Positions 1-6,545 of a stretch of DNA of 12,225 nt are shown here, piece after piece; position 1 is the first letter of the stretch, and each line of letters opens with the position of its first letter. The notes below the pieces were generated by a model. The model was not told the origin of the DNA, did not search any database, and saw only the letters and a list, made by a program, of their open reading frames with translations. The stretch comes from Russula earlei. Lineage: Eukaryota > Basidiomycota > Agaricomycetes > Russulales > Russulaceae. The stretch lies in the NCBI GenBank assembly GCA_025769875.1, contig JAGFNK010001248.1, positions 1 to 12,225 of the forward strand, written 5' to 3'. The position numbers were made by a program, and so were the translations under genes.

Positions 1-75
1 AACCATCGCCATTGGCCTTCAAGTTCTAATTGGTGCACTTACCATGGCACTTGGTGCAGCACTGAGTGGCAAAAA
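1..75 (+). pseudogene. SLATT-like (fungal 2TM effector) domain remnant, cut by LTR
   Basis: Read in the frame starting at base 2, this edge encodes a small hydrophobic stretch, TIAIGLQVLIGALTMALGAA followed by LSGKN. From memory of the family, this resembles the second membrane segment of the fungal SLATT domain (SMODS and SLOG-associating 2TM effector), which usually reads like 'IGLQ..iGALtTgLgAA..GK' and is followed by a conserved 'LGG.sTl.AS.LAR.RG' segment. That following segment is absent because an LTR begins at 76. SLATT proteins are predicted membrane effectors of cell-death or conflict systems. Only 25 residues are visible, so the call rests on pattern recognition. The gene could continue to the left of the window. 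Confidence 0.5.
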
Positions 76-511
76 TGTTAAGATCTGTTCAATCTTAATT
101 TCTGCTCTAGCAATAGAGTTGCTTGATATAGTTCAAGCACTAGACTTTGAATCCTTTGATATTATCTCAGGAAGAGTGAATGGAATGAGATGAGAAGGGC
201 CCTCTTATCACTTAGAGCAGTTACTTTGGTTGAGAGAATGAGAATTGTGTACAATTCAGAAAATAAGGTGAGCATAAGGCTCAACTCCTGATACACCAGA
301 GTATTTATACTGTATCTCCATAATGGCTGATCTGATTTGTATGAAACTTGGGAAGCACATAGCTGAAATCACTACTATCCAAAAACAAGAAATGCAATTT
401 GAAAGTATCAGTAATGACTCACATGTGAGTCATTCTTTCCTAGTATCTGCCATCAGTCTAGTAAGCAATCACTAAGCATCAGTCATCATATCAGTCAGCA
501 ATCACAAAGCA
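76..511 (-). repeat. 3' LTR of the Gypsy element, truncated at its inner end
   Basis: This copy aligns with 3030-3529 from TGTTAAGATCTG at 76 up to about 511. There it stops matching, and MITE sequence begins. Roughly 55-70 bp of U3 start, including the TAACA terminus still present at 3525-3529 in the other copy, are missing. A minus-strand TATAAATA lies at 302-309. A perfect inverted pair of TGACTCA motifs lies at 413-434. Confidence 0.85.
413..434. promoter_or_regulatory. Paired bZIP (Gcn4/AP-1-type) sites in LTR U3
   Basis: A perfect palindrome whose core is TGACTCACATGTGAGTCA holds two head-to-head TGACTCA motifs, the consensus for Gcn4/AP-1-type bZIP factors. The other LTR has the same site at 3371-3394 with one change (CGC for CAC), again a CpG/CpA difference. 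Its position in U3 upstream of the TATA box fits an enhancer. Binding is inferred from the motif only. Confidence 0.45.
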
Positions 512-812
512 TGTCACCAATGTGTGGGTACACATCTTTGTGCAAATTTTGTATGTGCAGCTCTGGTGAAAATGGGGCTGCAAGCACCCAGATGTTGAGC
601 AAGTTGGACTGCTCGACTCTGAGTTTGATGCTGACACATCATGTGTAACCCCATATATGCGAATATGCAAATGACAACAGAAAAAAATACATATTAATTT
701 ATTATATACATCATATCACTTACATCACTCCTGTCACTCCTGTCACTCTGGAAAATCCCAAAATCCAAGTTCAAGTTCAAGATTCAAGAATTCTCAGTTG
801 GTAAAAGGGGCC
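512..812 (-). mobile_element. Truncated Harbinger-like MITE (same family as 4072-4615)
   Basis: This is the reverse complement of 4072-4366 with moderate divergence. It keeps one intact terminus, ending ...GGTAAAAGGGGCC at 812. It lacks the other half of the element, because its inner end abuts LTR sequence at 511/512. On the far side, gag coding homology resumes directly after 812. The MITE therefore probably inserted into gag or pol, and a later deletion removed its other half together with pol and the edge of the LTR. The flanking triplet at 813-815 is TCA, not the usual TTA/TAA. Confidence 0.75.
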
Positions 813-2200
813 TCAGTCTTTGAGTGGTTCTTACAACATCCACATCCATAGCATTTGGATCCTTTCTGGCCTTCTTCTCCTTCCAATTGTGAAGCCATTG
901 TGCCCTTGAACTTAGGTTTCCTGATGTCCCTAAGGCATTCATAATTTCATTCAAGGCTGTGGCTTCTTCCCTTGCTAGGGTTTGCCATGCATCCAGCTTT
1001 CCTGCTGCAGGTAGAGGCCTTCTTTGAAGAATCATAGCATGTAAGTTCCTTCAGTGTCCATCTCTGAACAGCTTAACTGTCCCTTGTGTGTTTCTTGGCC
1101 ATCCAGATGCAAGCAGATATTGATTGAAGGTTGTGATGAAATCATCCAATTCTCCTTCCTTCATGGTGAGTTGCTGGATATTCATTGTGGCATCTTCTAT
1201 CGTTGTACTATCATGCCATTGATTTAAAAAATCTGTTGAGAAGAGATTCCATAGGTCTTCATCCTCTCAAAGGTGAGTTGGTGGTAGTTGATTTGTGTGA
1301 TCTCCTTGAACTCTGTGTATCAAGGCTTCCAATTGTTGTATTACCCAGCCATCAACTTTATCTCCTTTTATAAAGGAGAGTGCACAGACCACCCTTTCAT
1401 AGGGAACCATCATAACACTGCTTTGAGAGTTCATGATTCTGTATAGTTTGAATTCTTTCATGAATTGTATGGTTTTCTTCCTATTTCCTGCAAACATTGC
1501 TGGGGGTTGTCCTCTCATAGATCTGGTTCCTCCTGGTACTTGTTGAGCTAGTCTGGCAGGTCCTACTTGGGGTGGTCCTCCCCCAGGTGGCACTCCTCCA
1601 CCTGGCACTCCTCCATCTGGCAGTCCACCTCCTGGAGGTATATTTGGCACCAGCATTATCCCATGATGAGTGGCATATAGGTTTCCAGATGTTGAGTGAG
1701 TGGTTTGTGTTGCTATTTGAGTGGTGGTAGCCACTATTTCTGATGCCACTTGTGTTAGATCTATTGCTGTGGCAAAATGTGTAGTGAGCTTGTCAATTGG
1801 CTCCTTGTTCTTTTCAATCACTGGTGTATCTTCTGGTGATTCTGACTTCTTTTTTTAGTTCGTCAGAACTTGTTATTGATATGTCTTGTTCTGGTTTGCT
1901 TCTAAACAACCACCCACTTGTATAGGGTTTCTCTTTGGTTCCTAGGCCAAATTCTTCTGGATTGGCAATGAAATTGTCTTCAAGTACATAGAACCCATCC
2001 TTGTCCCAATCAATGAAATACCACTGATTGTTGATGTATTCTGCAGGCCAGACCTCATTGTTATACTGAACTTTGAAAAATCTGCCCTTTGGTTCTGTGG
2101 TAGGATGCCAACATGCTCCTACACCAGTCAAGGAGAAATTAGTTTTGAAGGTTTTTAGTTTGTCCTTGAAACCTTGTGTATTGTTTTCTGTTACTTCCTA
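784..2200 (-). pseudogene. Gag polyprotein remnant, Ty3/Gypsy
   Basis: Reading from about 2200 down to 812, the minus strand encodes a fungal Gypsy Gag. A first segment (2131-1857) contains WYFIDWDKDGFYVLEDNF. A Gly/Pro-rich linker (about 1650-1540) is followed by the capsid-like region PAMFAGNRKKTIQFMKEF...YERVVCALSFIKGDKVDGW, then by NIQQLTMKEGELDDFI, LASGWPRNTQGTVKLFRDG and RPLPAAGKLDAWQTLAREE, and it ends with the basic KEKKARKDPNAMDVD tail. The expected zinc knuckle after this tail is missing because a MITE end truncates the frame at 812; the last residues, to the stop at 784, are MITE-encoded. Breaks: a 1-nt frameshift at the A7 run (T7 on the + strand, 1850-1856), and in-frame TGA codons at 1267-1269 and 1051-1053. 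Both TGAs could have come from CGA by CpG decay. The true start is unclear; an in-frame TAG lies just upstream of about 2197. Confidence 0.8.
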
Positions 2201-3015
2201 CTTTGAATGGAGTGTTGATTGACTCCAACTCCAGTTTTGCCTAGCTTTTAATTGTGATATCAACAATCTTGCTCTTGGAAAAAATACCAATAGATTTGAC
2301 TATGTTCTATGTCCTTCTTTTCCAGGAGTCCCTGTTCAGCACAGGTTCTTTCCTATGACTACTTCTGCATAATTTGGGGTCCAAACTTTGCTTGTCATGA
2401 TCTACCCCCTTATTGGTTCGTCACTAACTGTTTCTATTATTGTTTTCTTCTGTCACCCTTGTCCCCTTGGTTACCATTTCATCCCTTGATATTGATTGAC
2501 AGCTGTCACCCTACCTCCTTATGTTTCATCTGTCAATTGATCCTCTTTTGCCATTGGCCTACCTTTTATCTATTGTTCCACATATAGTACTGTACAGCCT
2601 CACTACATACAGTATTTGAGTGCCTGTAAAAGCTAGGGAATGTCCCAAGCTTAGCTTTGTCCCATTTCCTGTCACATCCCTTGCCCTGTATAACTCTCTC
2701 AAATCACAACTTGTTTGTGCTGGCTTACACTCTGCTTGACCTGAGCATATCTTGAGGAACCCTTGTGTTCCTCTTCCTTCTCTGCCTCTCTCTCATCGTC
2801 CTCCTCTTCTGTAAAACTGGAAGATTGACTCTGTCTGCAGACTGAGTCATTGTCTGACTCAATCTTGAGATGCTAAACCTTTAACCCAGTCTCTTTGAGC
2901 CGGCCCCCATTGAACCCTTGAACCAAGTCACAGGGACTTGGCCCCACTGAACCCTGAGCTAATGCTTTAACGACTGTGATGCTGTAACATTGCTCCTGCT
3001 TGGTGCAAAGGTAAG
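2201..3015 (-). other. Retroelement leader and degenerate N-terminal region
   Basis: This lies between the self-priming site and recognisable gag. No intact gene was seen. On the minus strand a Glu-rich, acidic open stretch (about 2870-2700, containing TEEEDDEREAEKEEEHKG) may be the decayed start of the Gag polyprotein, but it has no usable start codon and ends in a stop at about 2700. Short fragments in other frames near 2200-2300 (for example SKSKIVDITIKS) suggest further frameshifted gag sequence. The plus-strand open frame at 2309-2587 looks like the antisense shadow of this region. Confidence 0.45.
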
Positions 3016-3029
3016 TTACACTCAACTTA
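3016..3029 (-). other. Candidate self-priming primer binding site (Tf1/sushi type)
   Basis: The first 14 internal nucleotides next to the 5' LTR read TAAGTTGAGTGTAA on the minus strand. They can pair over all 14 positions, with one G-U wobble, with TTATACTCAACTTA at 3234-3221. That segment begins 32 nt downstream of the minus-strand TATAAATA in the same LTR, where the RNA 5' end is expected. No TGG-starting, tRNA-type primer site is present at this junction. In Tf1/sushi-group elements the mRNA 5' end folds onto the primer site in this way. Confidence 0.65.
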
Positions 3030-3529
3030 TGTTAAGATCTGTTCAATCTTAATCTCCACTCTAGCAATAGAGTTGCTTGATATAGATATAGTTCAAGCAC
3101 TAGACTTTGAATCCTTTGATATTATCTCAGGAAGAGTGAATGGAATAAGATGAGAGGGCCTCTCATTGCTTAGAGCAGTTACTTTGTTGAGAGAATGAGA
3201 ATTGTGTACAATTCAGAAAGTAAGTTGAGTATAAGGCTCAACTCCTGATACACCAGAGTATTTATACTGTATCTCCATAATGGCTGATCCAATTTGTATG
3301 AAACTTGGGGAGCACATAGCTGAGACCCACTACTATCCAAAAACAAGAAACACAATTTGAAAGTATCAGTAATGACTCGCATGTGAGTCATTCTTTCCTA
3401 GTATCTGTCATCAGTCCAGTAAGCAATCACTAAGCATCAGTCATCCTATCAGTCAGTGAATCAGTAAGCAGAAAAGAGTAAGCAATCATAGGCAAGCAGT
3501 CAATCATGAATGCAAGTCAAATCCTAACA
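3030..3529 (-). repeat. 5' LTR of the Gypsy element, complete (500 bp)
   Basis: It starts TGTTAAGATCTG at 3030 and ends AATCCTAACA at 3529, giving TGTTA/TAACA inverted ends. In element orientation, U3 comes first, with short repeated motifs (ATCAGTCA, AAGCAATCA) at about 3407-3510 and an inverted TGACTCA/TGAGTCA pair at 3371-3394. TATAAATA follows at 3266-3259, then the predicted RNA start near 3234. The order U3, TATA, R on the minus strand agrees with the direction of gag. Confidence 0.85.
3259..3266 (-). promoter_or_regulatory. LTR TATA box
   Basis: TATAAATA on the minus strand, with the same motif in the other LTR at 302-309. It lies about 105 nt downstream of the TGACTCA palindrome and 32 nt upstream of the sequence that can pair with the primer site, a spacing typical of an RNA polymerase II start. 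Confidence 0.6.
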
Positions 3530-3746
3530 TATGTGAATCTTCAACTTTGGACTTTAGACCTGGGCAGGGCCCATAACTTGTTGAAGATGGATGGCACAGG
3601 TTATGTGATAATGATAAGATCCTTAAGATCTATCAAAAGATATCTAGAACATGTGATTAGATGTGATAGATAAGATAGGAAACAGTAATTACTCACTTCA
3701 GTTTGTGTAAGACAAAACTGAAGTGATCTAGCTAATTGAGTGCCTC
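3530..3746. other. Spacer with GATA cluster and hairpin
   Basis: No gene was seen here. Between about 3605 and 3680 there are about eight GATA/TATC motifs on the two strands, several of the fuller form GATAA. A 12-bp perfect stem (TCACTTCAGTTT at 3693-3704 with AAACTGAAGTGA at 3715-3726) surrounds a 10-nt loop. Its sequence is not shared with the neighbouring elements. Confidence 0.5.
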
Positions 3747-3813
3747 TTACTGTCGTTTTCATGTGACCTTGCACTTGCCATTTTTGGATGTCATTTCAAG
3801 TGCGAAAATAAAA

Positions 3814-4950
3814 CTGCTATATCTCAACAGTTTCTCAACAGATTGCCTTGAAACTTTGACAGTAGAACCTTATATGTTGTATCTAGGTGCAGCTAAAATA
3901 TGGGAGTCTAATATTTAGTTCTTGAAATGTTGATTTTCGGGTGGTGACATGAGTGCAAAACTTTGAACTGCCATATCTCAACTGTTTCTGAACCGATTGA
4001 CTTGAAACTTTGACAGTGGGATCCCATGTACTGTATCTAGGTGCAGCCCAAGAGTTGGGGTCTGATTCTTAGGCCCCTTTTACCAACCAAGAATTCTTGA
4101 ATCTTGAACTTGAACTTGGATTTGGGGATTTTCCAGGAGTGACAGGAGTGACAGGAGTGATGTAAGTGATATGATGTATATAATAAATTAATATGCATTT
4201 TTTCTTGTTGTCATTTGCATATTCACATATATGGGGTTACACATGATGTGTCAGCATCAAACTTGGAGTCGAGCAGTCCAACTCAAGCTCAACATCTGGG
4301 TGCTTGCAGCCCCATTTTCACCAGAGCTGCACATACAAAAGATGTGCACCCACACATTGGTGACACATATTCTGCCTTAATGACATGCTTGCAATACCCC
4401 ACTTGGAAGGAGTGGAAGGAAGGGTTAGAAAAAATATTTTACATATCACATGTAAACCCAGCAAATCACACCAGAAAATAACTCATATTTGAAATGGACT
4501 CATATTAGTTTATTATGTCACTTACATCACACCTGTCATTCCTGTCACTCCCAGGAAATCCTGAAATCCAAGTTCAAGTTCAAGATTCAAGAATTCTTGG
4601 TTGGTAAAAGGGGCCTTAGTTTTTGAAGTTTCAGTTTTTGGGTGTGATCTGAGTTTGAAATTTCGATCTGCCATATCTCAACCATTTCTCAATAGATTGC
4701 CTTGAAACATGGACAGTGGGACCTTATATACTGTATCTAGGTGCAGCGAAAATATGGGAGCCTAATATTCAGTTTTTGAAGTTTCAATTTTTGGGTGCCG
4801 AGCTGCATGCGAAATTTCGTACTGCCATGTCTCAACCATTTCTCAATGGATTGTCTTGAAACTTGGACAGTGGAACCTCATGCACTGTAGCTAGATGTTT
4901 CACTCATTGGATGTTCATGTTTTGGGGTGCCAACCCCAAGCATGATAATA
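3814..4950 (+). repeat. Four 154-bp tandem units in the left arm
   Basis: Equivalent points (CTGCYATRTCTCAAC) fall at 3814, 3968, 4668 and 4822. The spacing is 154, 153 (after removing the 547-bp insertion) and 154 bp. Each unit continues with a degenerate TTGAAAC..GACAGTGGRA, CTGTATCTAGGTGCAG and an AAAATATGGGAG- or AAGAGTTGGGG-type block. The fourth unit diverges after the CTGTAGCTAG block and runs into unique sequence. Confidence 0.8.
4072..4615 (+). mobile_element. Harbinger (Tourist)-like MITE, 544 bp, TTA target duplication
   Basis: Ends are GGCCCCTTTTACCAACCAAG at 4072 and its inverse ...CTTGGTTGGTAAAAGGGGCC at 4615. The terminal inverted repeats extend about 110-130 bp and include short repeats of TGACAGGAG and AAGTTC. 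The element is flanked by TTA on both sides (4069-4071 and 4616-4618). The equivalent place in the right arm has a single TTA, so the insertion and its 3-bp duplication are directly documented. A TWA target and GGCC-type ends fit the PIF/Harbinger superfamily. No transposase is encoded, so it is non-autonomous. A truncated inverted copy lies at 512-812. Confidence 0.85.
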
Positions 4951-6031
4951 TTACATTATCCCTACAGCTGAATCCATCCATGATATGATATGACTATTAC
5001 AACTGTACCACGCAAGAAGGGCACACTTAAGTTCATGGGGCTGGACAAGGACTGAGGGAAGAGTGAAAGAGACAAAATTGAAATGATGATGCGAGGCGTG
5101 CATCGAGGCAGCAATAGGCATCGGCACGGGTACATGTGCCTGTAGCTTCTTCAGTGAGTCTTCGGCCTCGTGCGCGCGTGGTCACATTGTCACAAAGGGG
5201 GGTGTGCACGTTCTGAGGTGTTGCCATGCGTTGGAACACAGGCACAGTGCGGGGAAGCAGGAGGGAGGAGTGTGCTTGCATCGTGTGTCAAATGTGTTGT
5301 CGCGACGTGGTGTTGCCAGGCGTCAGCCGTGTTGCTGATATTGGTGCTGCTGCTATTGTTGTTGTTGTTGATCCTGGTGCTGCTGTCATGGCAGAGGCTG
5401 AGGCATGGTCGTTTGAGGCAATGGGGTGGCGAGAGGCAAGGGCATAGGCGATGGCGTTATGGAAAGGCATGAGCGTCTGAGGGGGTGACTTGCATGTTGC
5501 TTGTGCTGTCATCATATGGGCGCGGCGACGAGTTCTTCGCCACTGCAGGTAATGGCAGCGCTCGTGGGTGAGGTTGTATGTATGGATGGGGATGCGGTGG
5601 AAGGGGAGGAGTGGTGCGGCATGGTGCTTGCATCGGTGACTTCTCCTGTGGCAACATCATGGTGGCGGCTGGTGATCTTTCTGTGGGGCGGCATTGAGGT
5701 AATGATGGGCGATGCTGGACGTGCGGGAACCGCAGGGACGACGGGAGCGGGCAATGTGAAGGCGTGACATTTTGGCAACTGTACCCGCTGTTACAGGGCA
5801 GGGTGGGGAATGCAGCGGCATGGGTTTTGCCTGGAGTCGCATAGAAGCGCGGCTGTGTGCGCGCATACGTTGGGCAGCAGAGAGGTGATGTCATGCCAGG
5901 CAGGAGAGCGGGTAAATGCACGCATGCACCGAGGGGGTCCAGGGGGCATGATCCATTCATTGTGAAGGGAAGTAGGATGTTCACATCCTCAGAAAGCACC
6001 GAAGAGTGTCCTGCCGGTGAGAAGGGATGAG

Positions 6032-6426
6032 CTATAAGAAAAGCACCAGGAGACCTATGTAGGAATAAGTTGGATCGCTTGTCTCTCTCTTGTTTTCCTA
6101 TCTGTAGTCTCGTATTTGCAATCGCGGTTCCGGATTTTTGCTTGTGCATGCTAGCACTTGGAGTGCTTACTCGCAGATTCTCACGCTATTTGAATCTACA
6201 TATTGCTTATCCAAGTGGTGGTGACATCGTGCACATACCTTTGGCTGATCCCACCCCTAGTCCATATCACCCAGGTCTCTCCTGGAGGCAACCGCAACAG
6301 GAAGCAGGATGATTTGTATCAAATGACGGCAATCTGGGAGACCTTTGAAGAGACAGGTCTACTTCTTGCATCCTCAACATCGGAGTCCAAGGCACCTCTG
6401 AGCGATGTCGCTGTGGACATGTCGCA
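6032..6426 (+). other. Single-copy loop of the foldback element
   Basis: This 395-bp segment is not duplicated in inverted orientation. Its second half (from 6275) is Nudix-like coding sequence. The first half contains CTATAAGAAAAG near 6032 and a pyrimidine-rich stretch near 6080-6105, and I do not recognise it. A likely 3' splice site (ATATCACCCAG) at 6264-6274 immediately precedes the coding part. Confidence 0.7.
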
Positions 6427-6545
6427 CTCGTCCCTTCTCACCGGCAGGACACTCTTCGGCGCTTTCTGAGGATGTGAACATCCTACTTCCCTTCACAATG
6501 AATGGATCATGCCCCCTGGACCCCCTCAGTGCGTGCGTGCGTTTA
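6275..6545 (+). pseudogene. Captured Nudix hydrolase fragment (NUDT19-like)
   Basis: After a probable 3' splice site the frame reads VSPGGNRNRKQDDLYQ, then MTAIWETFEETGLLLASS. This resembles the Nudix box of NUDT19-type hydrolases (PGG...AIRETFEETGLLLA), which act on CoA or nucleoside diphosphate derivatives. The catalytic EExG glutamates are kept, but the conserved Arg is Trp (TGG, one CpG transition from CGG). The frame continues through TGRTLFGAF to a stop at 6467-6469. In shifted frames it resumes as DVNILLPFT and EWIMPPGPPQCVRAF, which match the downstream 'LLPFt.WItPpGpPrR.rtrF' region of the family as I recall it. From 6427 onward the fragment lies in the palindrome arm, so its 3' part is duplicated antisense at about 5913-6031. 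It has no start, is frameshifted, and cannot encode an enzyme. Confidence 0.6.

Larger units (their letters stand above)
76..3529 (-). mobile_element. Ty3/Gypsy LTR retrotransposon, pol-less and decayed
   Basis: Two directly repeated LTRs (76-511 and 3030-3529) bracket a minus-strand gag remnant and a leader, so the element reads right to left. The LTRs have TGTTA...TAACA ends and differ by scattered substitutions and a 6-bp GATATA duplication (present at about 3079-3091, absent from the other copy). No protease, reverse transcriptase, RNase H or integrase motif was seen. Sequence from the end of gag to the start of the 3' LTR is replaced by a MITE fragment at 512-812, so pol and the polypurine tract appear lost by deletion. 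The outer flanks (AAAAA at 71-75, TATGT at 3530-3534) do not form a target duplication, which suggests rearrangement or recombination between elements. Confidence 0.85.
3747..6031 (+). repeat. Left arm of the giant inverted repeat (interrupted by a MITE)
   Basis: It runs from TTACTGTCGTTTTC at the outer end to the TGCCGGTGAGAAGGGA region at the inner end and pairs with 8164-6427. Without the 547-bp insertion it is 1,738 bp. The sequence from about 5913 to 6031 is the antisense copy of Nudix-like coding sequence found in the right arm. Several long open frames here (such as 6149-5457 on the minus strand) have Pro/His/Ser-rich, low-complexity products and are most simply explained by the GC-rich, stop-poor composition. 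Confidence 0.85.

Noticed and set aside
2309..2587. Plus-strand hydrophobic open frame of 92 codons in the retroelement leader
   Set aside because: It is antisense to the element, rich in Cys/Phe/Leu from a pyrimidine-rich strand, and has no family resemblance.
3179..3391. Minus-strand 70-codon open frame in the 5' LTR
   Set aside because: It lies across the LTR promoter and R region and is not kept in the other LTR; no coding signal.
71..3534. Target-site duplication for the LTR element
   Set aside because: AAAAA on the left and TATGT on the right do not match, and no other 4-6-bp pair fits at the LTR ends.
4215..4481. 88-codon plus-strand open frame inside the Harbinger-like MITE
   Set aside because: It shows no DDE transposase or Myb-like motif, and the element is too short to be autonomous.
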